From contig NC_035791.1 of the NCBI RefSeq assembly GCF_001653235.2, positions 4,340,001 through 4,404,000 on the forward strand: a DNA stretch of 64,000 bases, given 5' to 3'. The notes beneath the pieces are model-generated. The model ran no database searches. It saw nothing but the letters and a program-made list of their open reading frames with translations, and was not told the origin of the DNA. The stretch's first letter is position 1. Each line of letters starts with the position of its first letter. Positions 21,142 through 33,782 of this stretch are shown here, in pieces. A program made the position numbers and the translations under genes. Origin of the DNA: Pochonia chlamydosporia 170. Its lineage: Eukaryota; Ascomycota; Sordariomycetes; Hypocreales; Clavicipitaceae.

Positions 21142-24038
21142 CGGAAAGCGACAGAGGGGCGTCGACAGTCCCCCCGTTTTCAAAGTGGTGTACGAGTTCC
21201 TACTTTCTTTGGGTTTATGCGTGGCGATGGCTTCCTCGCGGCCTGTAAAAGCAGACGATGCTGATGCTTGATCTCATGCCACCCCAAGTATCATTATGCG
21301 GCGGCGGCGCAAGGGGACTTTGATCTTGCGCCAAGCGGCAAGCAGACCAGAAAGATTGATTCTGCACGCCGTCGACCAAGAGACCCCTTCAACGATGAAA
21401 CAAGTCGGATAAACCGGGCAAACTCCCTCCTCTTCCTGATGATGTAGTTGGGTCAAAACGGCGATGAGTCTAGTACGATTGCGCCTCGCTTTCGGTGGTG
21501 GGGTCAATTCAAGATGACAGACTCAGCCAAGTGCTCACTGCTCACCTTGGCAGGTCGAGTCAAATGAGTGTGCTTGTCTGTGGTCTGGCGTCAAGTTAAG
21601 GTGGGCTTTTCTCAGCTCGGTGCGGCGCAGGAGCTGAAGTGAATGCGCCGCCTCAGCTTAATCTAATAAAATCCGTCAGCCATCAAGAATGAGGGAATCG
21701 TTGTGTCAAAAGAGGTTCTACCGTGCGTTCAACAGGACCAAATGAAAAATCAGTGTCGCATACATGGAAGTACGGGCACAATGGCTCGTTTGCGCCACTT
21801 GACATTCAATCTTGACTATGCCAATTCCTTACCCTACCAGCGGCCATCAATTGAATGGGATCAAATGTAGATACGCCGACAACAACAACCAGGTGGAATG
21901 TGCAAAAAGTTGGTCGCCTCGCGAAACAGGCAGCAAGACGCAAAAGTCGAATTTAAAAGAAATCGAGATGCCGCAGAATCATTCAATTGAGGAGAGAAAA
22001 AGAGAACAAATCGGATAAAAGGACAAGTAAACACGTATTAGTCCAAACTCACCCGTCGTATTCTGCTGCCTGCCAGGCGGCGCTTTCCATCAGCTCCAAC
22101 TCCGACTTGAGGTAAGGTCTGGCTGGTAAGGTGCCCATTTTTCCAGCCGTCAATGTGGAGAGAGGGACGAGAACAGGCACAGGAACCGCAGATTTCATAT
22201 GGACAGTAGCACGTGACGAATTGATCATTGTCTGGTCTGTTCGTTGACGATAATCGCGGCATGACTGAAGCAAAATTAGACATCGTTCACTCAAATTCAT
22301 TTGATTACGGTACAGTATTAATACCAAGATGTTAAGAGAACTTGACACAAAATCAAAGACAGCAAGTGAATGTACCACCAGCCCTCAGGGCGGTCACCGC
22401 TCGCGTCACCAGGCAGCACTATTATCATCCAACACAGAACCACAACTCGCAGATCCCTTCCATCTTCCCAACAGACCAGACTAGTCCAGCACATTGGATG
22501 CAGGCAGGCAGCATTCATTCATAACCACAAACATCTTTCCAAACGCCATGCTTTGGCCCCTTGCAGATGCAGATGCGGATAGAGAGTGCTCCATGCTGTC
22601 AATCTTCCGCTCACTCGGTCTGCCTATCTGCATCGCTGCATGCATGTGTCGTCACAACAGCCTTCTAGGGATCTAGGCCAGGCACGTCAACGCCACCGTT
22701 CTCTTTGCGAGGACTTCAAATATTCATGTTGGCCATTGACAAGCTGATCTCACTTCGTTAGCCTCGCCCTATCAGGCACCTGTTTATACTGACTGCCCCC
22801 TTGAGTAATGAGTAAGTCATCACGACTTGAATCAATCACCCCAAATGACACAGCAGTTGTGCCTCTACATTCACATTCATTGGCTTCACTTTCATGATAC
22901 TTGACTAGGCACACACTCACCCCCAGAATGTCGGTCCTTGCATGTCTTGTTTCGCCCGCTTCACAGTTCATGCATGACTACGCTGTTTCACACAACTTGA
23001 AAGTATCCATGTCACCAGTCGACGACATCTGCACTTGGCGTTACCATACACCACCTACTCACTAGCTACAAGCTGCAACTGCAACCAGACACGACCCAGC
23101 TTCTGGCAAACAAAATACAACAATCATTGCCAAGTCAAACATGTATATGTATATAGCCTTCAATTAAAATATATTATCCTTCACCTCAACCGCCCTTTAA
23201 TGCTGTTCGGTGGGGAGTATTCTATAAGTTCGCTGGCGCGTGCACACTAACTGATGTAAATAAATCAAGTCCAGTCCCTTGCAAGCTCCAAGAGCTAGGA
23301 AGATGTTGTATCCAATCTTCCACCTCCTTCGGGCCCATCTCCCAAGTTGCCCACTTTGCGAGGCCCAGCCTTTTGTGCATTGGTTGCTAGCTGGACAAAC
23401 TTGTGCTGCTCCTCCCATCACACAACACAACCCAATACTCCGTTCCAGACGCTAAAAATAGAAGTGGAATAATGGCAAACAATTATATGTAACAAAGGGA
23501 ACAAATGTTGCTAATTCGATAGGTTTGCTTCACGCCTGCTTTTGAGGGGTTGACGTCCAACCACCCCTCGCGTAAGTCTTCAGTCTATATGGGTATTTGG
23601 TGTTCAGGCCGCTGAAAAGATTCTGAAAAAGAAGGCAAAAAAGTGAAAAATCCAATAAATAAAGCCAATGTTGCGTGTGTCGGTGCGACAATCCTGCGCC
23701 CGCTTCATATGGTACTGACAAGGCAAATCTGCCGGCAGCCGGACGAATCGAAGGTGTGTTGCTAAAGATCGTATAGCTAGAGTCGAGATGCAAAATCGAG
23801 ATCGGTCCGTCAATGTATGTTGACGATAGATATGTAAGATAAAAGCCGACAAAGAAAAAAATGAACACGGCAAGGCTGCTATTCCGCCGTTCAACATTGC
23901 CTCCCAAAAAACGCCTGAAAAATGCAATTGGTCAACCTCAAACGTGAACTTTTCGCTTTTTAAATGCTCTGCATTGTTCTGGCCGTAATCATGCCTGTAG
24001 ACGCTCTCCCAGTGGATAAATATTGCACAATATGCTGG
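21142..24038. other. 2.9-kb intergenic region between Hsp70-like and ime2-like genes
   Basis: Holds the promoter of the Hsp70-like gene and the 3' flank of the kinase gene. Only short overlapping frames are present, none with recognisable sequence. The segment from about 22700 to 23520 is somewhat AT-rich. TACTCCGTT occurs near 23436. No supported gene. Confidence 0.45.
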
Positions 24039-26441
24039 TTAGAATCTGTTGCCAGCAGCCCATATACTGGCCGAAGCAGACGCCGCCCATTCGCTTCCTT
24101 CGTATGGGGGAGTTGGCCACTTGTACTGGTTATCGGACTTCTTGCTGAGGTCCAGAGGTTTGGGAGTCAGCGCCTCATGGCCATCTCCATAGAGAACCTG
24201 GCTGCCGCTTGCAGATGGCGAGGGGCTTGGATACGGATGGGGGCTTGCTAGGCCGAGATTGCTGGCAGATTGCCTCAGAGGCTTGGAAGTCCCGTCCATG
24301 CGTCGCATTGCCCGTCGAGCAGACGTTAGCGCTTCATCGAGGAGCTCATCCTCCTCGTCTGGAACCTCGTACTGTTGTACACCATGAGCTGCTTGCGCTC
24401 GCCTCGTGCGACTCGAGATTGGCCCGGCACGAGCAGCCCCGATCAGATTATCCACGGACCTAGGCTGTTGATGTGGCAAAGAATGGTGTCTCTTGAGTTT
24501 ACTGTTGGAAGTAGGTTGGTGACTGGCGGGCAGTGCAGATCGGGAGTCCAAATTTCCCTGCACGTCCCGGAGAGCTTTATCCAGAGACTCATACACCTCC
24601 GCCTTGGGGATGGGACCTCCTTGCTGATCGACAACCATTGACGACCTATTGCTTGCCCAAGGGCCGCAGCCGATCTGAGCCTCCATGTCTTCATATGAAG
24701 GCGACACAGGTGTCTGATGCCTTCCTGAGAAACGTCTCGCCCGCTTACGGAGATGTGAGAAGAAGCTTTCCTTTTGACCGCCTGGTGGCGAGGCGAGGCC
24801 CGTTTCGCCGTTGAGGGCCCGCTCAGCTTGCTGGCGATGCATCTCAGCGTAGCCATTGGTACTAGAAGCAACAGAGAGCTGGCGGCCAAGTTTCTTGGAC
24901 TTCTCACCCTTTACCTCACTGTGTCCATTATTGGCACGGGCAGTGACGGCATCGGAGAGGGGCGAAATTGGTCGAATAGTGGGCAGAATGGGCATCGGGG
25001 CCGCGTTGGAAAGCCCATTCGTCCAAGTGCTGCGCTTCGCAGCAGGGGCTCGTGCCTTGGCAACAGGAACCTCAACGGTAGGCGCAACAGAGACTGGGGA
25101 CGGCCTAGGAACGACTGTGTCCTTGCTGGATGTTTGGGTCGTTGCTGATTCAGGAGCGTCACTTCGGCCAATGAGTGACTTGCGAAACCAAGACTGTTTG
25201 GTGGTGATTTGCGAGGTGCTGGGAGATTCCTTGACAGTTCGGCCAAGGTCAGACTGCTTCCTGCCCAGCATCTTGGAGGCAGACGACTTGGGTCTCGTAG
25301 GATCAACTGCATCGTGAAAGTATTCATGCATTAGGGCTTGCGAGGACGTAGGTCGGTTCTTGGGGTCCCACATCAAGCACCAAGTGACGAAGTTGCTGAG
25401 TGAGGCAGGCCACTGAGGAGCTTGAAGGATAGTATCCATGGCATGCGGCGCCATCTTAGGGAACGAGAAGCCCAGCTTGCTGGCAAGGCGGGTCCCCTCT
25501 CGCCAGTCGCCTCCACCAACTCGAACACCAGCTTTATTATACCAGTTCCCAGGGCTGCCCATGATCTCGCAAACCCGCCAGACCTGATCAACCTCGTTTC
25601 CACCAGGGAAAAGCGGTTTCAAGGTGGCAACTTCAACAGCCATTGCACCAACCGCCCAGATATCTACGGGAGCTGAGTACTCTCCGGCGCGTAGCAGGAC
25701 CTCGGGTGCACGGTACCATCTTGTGGATACATATGTCGTATAGGGAAGTTTTGAGTGAGTTTCTCTGGCCAGGCCAAAATCGGCGAGCTTGACGGTGTAG
25801 TTGGGAGGTGTTGACGGGGGTGTGACAAGGGCTGAATATCTTCTGAACGAATTTGATGACTCCTGGTGAGATGACGTTGAGACAAGAATATTTTCCGGTT
25901 TGATATCTCGGTGGAAGAAGTTGTGAGAATGAATGTGTTCCAGTCCACGCATGATCTGGAACAAAACACTTTTGACGCTAGCATTATCAAGACACTTGTG
26001 GTCTCTGGCCTTCATTAGTTGATACAAGTTGCCCTCCATGTACTCCATGGCAATGTGCAACTTCTTGCTGTAGGGGTCCAGGAAAATGTCCAGGGCTGGG
26101 ACAAGGTGTGGGTGGTTTGGGATGGTTCTCAGAAAAACCACCTCGCGCAACTCCAGACAAGGAGTGAGAGAATCAAATGTCTTCTTCATGGACTTGATTG
26201 CAACCTAGAATCAAAATTCATTAGAATGCGATGCATGGCAATAAATTCGAAAAAATCGTGATGTTGCAAAACGTACCACTGAACCTCGTCGAGCTACATT
26301 GGCCCCAGCAGTTCTGACACGCGCCAAAACGACGCTTCCGAAGCTTCCATCTCCAATTTCCTTGAGGACTTCAAACCGATCCTCCAGAGCCAGCTGGCCC
26401 TGGGACGAGGCGCGATGGGTCAACTCGGCGGCGACAGTCAT
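24039..26441 (-). CDS. ime2: Ime2-like meiosis-associated protein kinase (CMGC/RCK)
   Basis: Two exons, 26277-26441 and 24039-26204, give 776 aa. The donor is GTACGT and the acceptor TTCTAG. Kinase domain about 23-325: glycine loop EIGDGSFGSV, ATP-anchoring Lys59 in VAIKSMKK, HRD at 153-155 followed by IKPENIL, DFG at 197-199, and the activation segment YTTYVSTRWYRAPE with a TxY pair (Thr211, Tyr213). The insertion between the HRD and DFG motifs is typical of Ime2/Crk1 relatives. The C-terminal 450 residues are disordered and Ser/Pro-rich. Ime2 homologues control meiosis in yeast, and mating, protoperithecia or light-dependent development in filamentous fungi. It has an exceptionally long gene-free upstream region, consistent with complex regulation. 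Confidence 0.93.
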
Positions 26442-27400
26442 GATGACTATTCAATCGTAATTCAAGCAGCGTGGTTCCGTGAGATTGGGGAATGCTGAGA
26501 CGGCTCTGCCCGGACAATCCTCAAAGCACAGGATCGACCCGTTGGGCACGAGACGCATCAACCAGCCCACAGGCGCCCTGCTGAATAGGTGAGAACGATT
26601 GAAGAAGCTCTCCGGTAGAGCCTCCACGGGTATTACCGGTGCATTCAGGTAGATGAGAGAGCTAGAGTTGCAGGTGGACGTGTCTTTTGTCGACTGGAAT
26701 GGGGTGGTGGTCGCTGCGGCTAGCGGACAATGTGATATTGCTGGTGGTCGGGATCGAGCTGGTTTGCTGCAGAAGATCGAAGGATGCAAGATGCAGATTC
26801 ACGAAGCCAGATTTGACAGCAGGAACGGTAAGGTAAGTAGGGAAAGGAGTGACTGAAATGAGCGAGATTGATGAGAGTGGATAGTGTTGATATTGTGTGG
26901 AAAAGGAGAGCTCTTTCCACCGACCAGGGGGGCAAGACAGCTTGGGGAGTGATGATTGTGGAAGGGATCCTTGAACACCAGACTAGTGCTGGCTGGTGAT
27001 ATTGGCAGGTACAGTAGCAACCAGGGCCTCGTTTTTTTTCTTTTAATTATTTCTTTGTTGACTGCTCCGATGTGATGGTTTCAACCGCTGGAGAGGCAAG
27101 CTGAAATTCAAGCCACAGACTGAGCAATGTGAGAGAAAAAAACGAATGAGTGATGCACAAGCAAGGACCAGACAAAATGTCTGAATTGAAATGGGGGAGG
27201 AGGAGCGAACGAGTGTGAAAGGAGGTGAAGAGCCTGACAAGACCCAGGCGAGAGGAAGGCAAAGACAGACGGTCGAGCCAGTGCAATGTGACTGGTAGAG
27301 CGAAACGGCGGGATCGGGAATGCTGGGAGCTGGTGCTGGAACAGGAACTGGCTGCGCGTTGGTGATCGAATGGTAGCGGTACCTTTCAGAGCCAATTTTG

Positions 27401-27416
27401 TAGGTACATGTACCTA
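27401..27416. repeat. Perfect 16-bp palindrome TAGGTACATGTACCTA
   Basis: Reads identically on both strands. It shares the TAGGTAC half-site with palindromes near 32.0, 32.9 and 35.3 kb. Confidence 0.8.
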
Positions 27417-30400
27417 AAAGCGCGGCGCCACTCCGTGCGTGGCACTTGTACCGGTGAGCGTGCACGAGTGTTCAAGTGCGCCGTGGCCAACAGCCACTTG
27501 ATTTTGGAGAAAAAAAGAGGGCCGAGGGAGGATCGGGACCTGAAATGATGGCGCTGGGGGGCCGGACAAGGGGCGAGCAACAGCGAGAGACCAGGAGCAC
27601 TGACCACCACCAGACTTGAGTTTGGAGTGGGCGGTCCCTGAAGAGACAGGCATGGGCCTGAGGCGTCTGTCTGGTGGGGAACAGTCAAGACAAGGACAGT
27701 CAATGTGCTCAAGTTTGGTCTGGCGCGCCAGTTGAGTGCTTGGAGGAGGAAAGGAAGGGGTCCCAACACTGGAAGGGAGTCGCCAGGGGATAGGATTGTG
27801 TCAAGGTACCACCAGAGACAGCGTGAACTTGACGGCGCCCTGTTGTAAACTCTAACGGTTGGCAAATGCCCCCCCTGTTACTCCGTACATGCATTCAATG
27901 TTGGACCTGTTGTGTCGACCTGCTGGTGCAAATGTACAGAGGTCGAGCAATCATGTACCTCGACTCAGGTACCGCGCCTGCACAGGCTGACTTTGCATAA
28001 CGTCGTCCGCGTCATTCTTACACTGCATTCCAAAACGGTGAGAAATGGCCATGCAACTGTGCTTCATGAGGGCTTAGCTGGCCTCCGGTACCAGGCCCGC
28101 CAATGCATTCACACACGTCGTTGTGTCGACCATTGGTACTGTGTTCAGTACGTAGGGCCTGCATGTCACCCAGGAACAGGCAAAATGGAGGGACTGTCTT
28201 GCTTGTTCTAACACAACATGTCCAGGGTCGCGCAGGTTCCTCTTGTCGCAGATGAACCACAGAGTGGAGAGAATGAGAAACATTGCGAGGCAACAAGGGT
28301 TCCAAGGTGCTAGAGTCACCGCGGCCCGTCTCCGCGCTCTTGGTCAAGGAGCCAGTGCATCGTGAAAGTGTGAATTTTGATAAGCAAGTTCTCCTTCCTG
28401 TATTAATAGATGAAAGAAACCAGAGGGCTAGTGACTTTTGTTGTGGATTCGACAAGGCCAGGGATGTAGTCGTTAGCATTGATGAGATGAACAGCGCTTT
28501 TTCCCACGACATTGGTGGGAGCCACGATGCTCAGACCCTTCCTTGGTACCGACTTGTTTTACCCAGACGAGGCACTTGCTACCTGTGGCTCATCTTGGTT
28601 GAAATCGACATGAGAGGAGACTTCTCGTGGATTCGGTTCGTCTTCCCCGTGGTCCGCCCGCCGCACCAACTGTTCTGTAGAATACCATCGTTCGGCAGTC
28701 ACTGGATAATGAAAAGTCTGGTGGACGACCTTGGACCAGCACTACGTCAAGGGCCCACGTTCTCTCACCGATGGCGCGGTCCTCCGGTACCTGTGTTTGG
28801 AGTCAGCCTGCCTCGTTCAGGCACGAGCATGCACCCCAACTTCGATGAGCATGGACGGACCAAGAGCCGTCATTGATCCGGACAGTGCAGGGTCGAAGCA
28901 ATGGGGTACCGAGTACGAGGAGCCCTAGAGCCGGGGTCAGCATTCCACGAGTATCAGTACCGCTGGTGGGCAAAGGGTTTTGGCACGTCATGTTTAGCCA
29001 CCAGGCATTTTGCATTAGTGCCACGGGTGCCACGGACGCCTCTGGTTCCAGTGGGAGGAGGCCCGCAATAAGCAAGAGAATATTGTAAGGAACACGAGCA
29101 AAGCAAAACTTGTGAGGGAAAAAAGGGGCAGCCGGGGTGCAGGTGGGAGACAAAGTGACAAAGTGACAAGAAGAAGTCGACCAGCCAGTGACGAAGTCCC
29201 AAGCTCCATGTCGCATCTGGGCTCACACCAATAATCAAATCTTGCTGGGTGGGGCGTTCGGGGCGGCCCAGGAAATGGCCCTGACAAGGATGCCAGGCGT
29301 CTGGTCTCGTCAAAGGCAGTCTGGTCTGTCTGGTACTTCTATCTGCCGCCACTCAAATTGGTCAATTTGCTGTCTCTGACCAGGGTGGAGAGAAAGAAAT
29401 TTGCTTCTTTCCAGAGGACCCTGGCCGTGGAAGAAAAGGAATGGCCGCAAAAAAAACAAGAAGTGTAACACTCGATGGCAGGGGTTCAGGATTCGCATCG
29501 TCAGAGTCGAGGGTCCAGAGTCGAAAGTCGGAGGGGACACAATCATCTGCGGCTGGTTGTTGCGCCTGACACCAGAACTTTCGTCCCAGTCCTGGCGGTA
29601 CGACAAAGAAAGCGTGAGATTCTTCGAAGAGTCCATCCATGTTCTGTTCCACCCGAAACGATCCGACTTGTCTTTGCGCTCCTTGTAAGGGTCATCGGCA
29701 CTTGTGGACGCACTGGTCTTGTCTGGAGCAGCGTGACCTCTGCTGGCATTTGATCACAATAACTTGAGATTTGCCCACCAAACAAAAAGGAAAGCTTCAA
29801 CTCCGTCTCTCAACGACCCAGCAGTCAGCGTTGGTAGCACTCTGTCCCCAATGAGAACAAGAGCCATAGTTGATTGCCAAATCGGAACTCAGCGTGCCAC
29901 GCGAGCCGCAGCCGACAGTCGCTTGCACCTAGCTCAGTACTGGCCTGGTGCCGCCAAGTCAAGTCGTATTGGCCTAGAGATGGGAAGAGTCAAGCCCAAG
30001 ATCCATGTAGCTTGACGGCTTTCATGTCCTTTGCTGTGCTGTCTCTGTGGGCACACGCCGGATTTGTCGTTGGCAAGGCCATGGCTTCCTGCTGGTGCCC
30101 AAAAGGACCATCTCTGGCCAGTGTCAATCCACCACAATGGACCCTTCTCGGGCACATGATTCTTCGCAGCCTGGGTATAATTGCTCCATTGGGGTCAGGC
30201 AGTCATCAAGGGTTTGCGAGAAATGATACCCAGCGATGAACCCTTCAAAGATGAGATCGCGAATCGAGAGAGCGAGCCATATCTGTAAACGGCGGAAGTG
30301 TCGGGGTTTGTCTGGCTGGGCATTTTCTCATTGTTGTCAACATTCAATACAGACAAGGTTCATGTTGACACTAAAGCTGCAGTCACGACCCGCGATTGGG

Positions 30401-30910
30401 GCAAACTTGACCGCTCAAAAAGACAATGACCGTTCACCTCTGTCAAAACAGCCAGGCGACACATGCAGGCTCCGATGTTGAATTCCACCTCGGCCAACTC
30501 ACTCTGCAGCAGAACGCTGACTCTTGACTCTTCATTAACATTGAGTCGGGCAAGCCGTAAACAAGACGGTGGGTAGAAGTAAAGTAATAGCCCTCAGTCA
30601 CACGAGTCACCATTCAGCTGATGGGTCGATAATTATTGAACTTGATCTGCCAGCTCTGCGTGAACCTCTGTGCCATGTCAGTTCAATTGGAGGCAAGATC
30701 AGCGACTGATGGTACCTTCTGTGGTATCCTCCAGCCGACACATTGCTCCATGTTTCATTCCAAGACTCTCTCTCATGTTGCGAATATGACGGATTGAATC
30801 CAGCTGTACGGATCACTCGCTGTCTGATGGCGAGTAAGAATCAGACCATCCTCGTACTCCGGACAGCTACTCATCATATGCCATCCATTTTGAGTTCAAT
30901 ACCACGCAAC

Positions 30911-30950
30911 GTACTCCGTACTCCGTCCTTACGGAGTAATACTCCGTACC
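30911..30950. repeat. Cluster of TACTCCGTA / TACGGAGTA motifs with an inverted repeat
   Basis: Within 40 bp there are two overlapping forward units (TACTCCGTACTCCGT), then TACGGAGTA at 30930-30938 and its exact reverse complement TACTCCGTA at 30940-30948, separated by one base. Single copies occur elsewhere in the window (3152, 16714, 27879, 39385). Confidence 0.85.
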
Positions 30951-31732
30951 TATGAACTTTACTTGTTTGGTCTGTCTGTTGACGCGCTTTGACGCGAGAT
31001 CAAGTCTCCAATGAGCGCGTTTTGCCACACAATGCCATGTCATGACCTGTCAATACTGCTTTCAGCATCCCGTCACCTCGATGAAGCTCCGTGATGGCAG
31101 TCAACGGTCTGCACTCAGTAGGATCAAGAAGACGGCGCTGGGCACTTTCGACGGTGAAGACGCCGCGTATTAATATCCGCAAAGCTGTTAGCTCGAATGG
31201 CATTCACATCGTCTAGTCGCCTGACGAGCTTCACGCTTTCTGTAAGCCCCAGCCTCCCCGTGGTTCATGTTTCACAAAACCATCATGACTGAGTCAGTTT
31301 CTGTCGCCCCTGGGTAAGAACGGTCATCCATGAATCTGGCGCCGCGAGTAAACTTTGGCTGCCTCAACTGCATGGCCCAACATCGGATCCGCGTTATGCG
31401 CATGTAAAGAGTGCACTGCCGTTGCCAGTTATCGGCCGAGCCTCATTGTGCACACAATGAGCAGCATAGTATTGAATTCTCCCTTGGCAAGCCATAGCCA
31501 CACATCTCCATTAGGCAAGCTATGTATGGTACGGTTTCATATTGTGTGTGCGGCGCAGTGAGCATTGGTCGCTGCTTCATATCCTGGACCAAGCAACATA
31601 TGGCTTGGGATGGTATAACATTACGGCTATTGTGCGGATTGACGATTGAAGTCGCGTATTGGGAATTTATTATGCTAGTACTTCGCAGGCATTCTATTGA
31701 TTGACAGTAGAGCACAATACCGGCCAGTTAAA

Positions 31733-31838
31733 CTCTGTGGTAAAACGTATATGCCCAAGTCCAAGTTTACGCCAACATATCCCAATGTGCCTCAGCACAC
31801 AACGTGATATGCGATAACTTTCCCGGGTTTAAATTACT
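31733..31838 (-). repeat. Dispersed repeat, copy A
   Basis: The core 31816 to 31747 on the minus strand aligns gap-free over 70 nt with 44816-44885 (about 56 of 70 identical by eye) and with 12741-12810. Its outer part AGCACACAACGTGATATGC (31794-31812) recurs exactly at 55084-55102. Flanks TTTAAACCC and TTTACCACAGA are shared with the 12.7-kb copy. No coding capacity. Confidence 0.65.
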
Positions 31839-32042
31839 TACGACAAGCCACTGTAGATAACCCTCGACAAGATAATCCCCTGGACGTGCAAATGCTGGTT
31901 GGCGCAGTCCCCAGGGAGATCAGACGTGCTTTGCCTACCCTCGACCGTGATCGAGTGTTATGCCCTCCAATATATTGTACTTGCCGGGAACGGTGGCTAT
32001 GTCTATATGCATATTTACGTCTCAGCGGCGATATTAAGAAGC

Positions 32043-32058
32043 ACCTACCTAGGTAGGT
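32043..32058. repeat. 16-bp palindrome ACCTACCTAGGTAGGT
   Basis: Perfect palindrome of the TAGGTA class in the gene-free region. Confidence 0.75.
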
Positions 32059-32868
32059 ATTTCCATGCGGTTTCTGTTGCAACCAAGAGAGACACCTGAT
32101 GGTCTCCATGTATCTATATCTTGGTACCATATCGGTCCGCTTGTCAGGCAATCTTATGGTAGACCACGCAAACCAAGCCCGTTGTGCCTTGTACTTCCAC
32201 AATAAACTGCTTGAAAGCCCCGTCTGGATGGAAAATACTCAACACATTATTCTGCAAGCCTTGTATATTTTCCCCTGACCTCTATTTTTGACCAGTGCCA
32301 GTTGTATCAACCGGGCGTAGGGTAGGGTGAACATGTGAAGGGTAAATGCAACTGTAAAGCTGCTTGCCAATTCCAGACTCCAACAGCACACTCATCTTGG
32401 CATCTTCCACTTGTTTCTCCTTCTGATGAGTCCAGTTTCAGCCGTTTCGAAGGAAAAGGAAATCGCAGACAGACTGTTCGTCATCGCCAAAGTCCAAATA
32501 CGGCCTGCAAGTTGCTGCATGTGTATCAACCCCTTGCATGTCCACAGGACAAAAAGCAAGTAGAAACAAAAGCATGCAACGAAGATGGTGGTGACACCTA
32601 CGTTTTTTGCTGTTGAACACACTGGGCGAACCAAAAGCGGTCTATGCATTTTGACAAGAAATAGAAAAAAAAAGAAACGTGATAGAACATGCATACTTGC
32701 TCATTGACCTGTGTGGCCTAGACTCTGGCTTGCTTTTGTAGGCTCAACAGCCCTTCTGCCACCAAGCAGGCCATGGTACGATTTCGTCCAACACTGCATA
32801 GATAGTTTACCGAAGCAGAAGTACCTACGAAATCTAGACCAGAAAGTGTCTGAACGAATCGCAGCACA

Positions 32869-32882
32869 TACCTAGGTACCTA
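32869..32882. repeat. TACCTAGGTACCTA tandem palindrome
   Basis: Shorter relative of the 35.26-kb array, also in the gene-free region. Confidence 0.7.
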
Positions 32883-33782
32883 CATAAATGGACGAGACAC
32901 CTGCTACGTTACTTGTCTCCCTGATAGAGAGCGATGAGCAAGACGCAGCAACAGCTATCCTGCTGCTAACACAACAAGAGACCCCTTGGCTCCTGGGGGT
33001 TCGATCAGTAATGCAAGAAATGGCAAAGTAGTTTATGCGTGAGAACAATATATTGTTGCAGAGCGCATATCTTGCAAGCCAAAGCAATACCTGGCCTTGC
33101 ACAGGCAGAGTCTAGCTAGTGCACCACTTCTCTGTCATTGAGCCTTGTTTGACATTGCATGACAGTGCAAGAACTGGATAGCAACTTGCCATGAACTGTG
33201 CAATTTCTTCGGAGGTAGGCAAAGAAGTCACCACAGGACACCTTGATGTTTGTTGTGAACATCAGGCAAGAATGCCCATATGATAACCAGGTCCAAGAGG
33301 ATCAGCAGCAGGAAAAGATAAGCCATTGTGTATGGCTCTGGTAAGACCTATATGGGTTGTCCTGTGCAACTGGCCTCAGTGACGTTTCCTTGTATGCAGC
33401 GAAGGCGAACTATCTATTCTACTTGAACATCTCAGGTACCTACCTGGGTGGTGAATGGACCTTGCCGTCTGACTGCATGTGTCTGGTGTATGCCGAAAGT
33501 AATCTGGCGCCCAAACGTCAACTGTTACCACAGGCATACAACAGGAAGGGGAGCTCGCTTGGCTAGAGGGGGCAATCTTTTTGTGTCTTCAACAAGTACT
33601 GGGCACAAATTGTACGAGGAGAGTGAGTTTCACAGTTCCAATAGCATGTGCAAGCTTACATCAAAATCACATTTCAGCTACTTTAGTAATCTGGCCTAAC
33701 GCCAAGTTCAGAGCAAACACAGGAAGCAACCGAAAGCCGACAACTCCAGCAGTAGCAGGGCGTAACGCCAATTCACCGCAAC

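Larger units (their letters stand above)
26442..33782. other. 7.3-kb region without a supported gene, upstream of the ime2-like kinase
   Basis: The region has only short, overlapping, unconvincing frames on both strands; the longest is 197 codons at 28283-28876. I could not assemble spliced genes with known domains. It contains TACGGAGTA-type inverted repeats, TAGGTACCTA palindromes, many GTCTGGT/ACCAGAC motifs and one dispersed-repeat copy, each listed separately. It may be a long promoter with a long untranslated leader, a noncoding-RNA locus, or decayed mobile DNA. Confidence 0.5.

Noticed and set aside
27386..27865. 159-codon minus-strand frame upstream of the kinase gene
   Set aside because: Ser/Pro/Leu low-complexity translation without a domain, overlapping other frames of similar length.
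28283..28876. 197-codon plus-strand frame in the 7.3-kb gap
   Set aside because: Overlapping open frames exist on the opposite strand, the sequence is unlike any family I know, and no introns extend it. Kept only as a candidate lineage-specific ORF.
33001..33030. Possible tRNA B-box-like GGGTTCGATC
   Set aside because: No matching acceptor stem, A-box or cloverleaf could be laid out around it.
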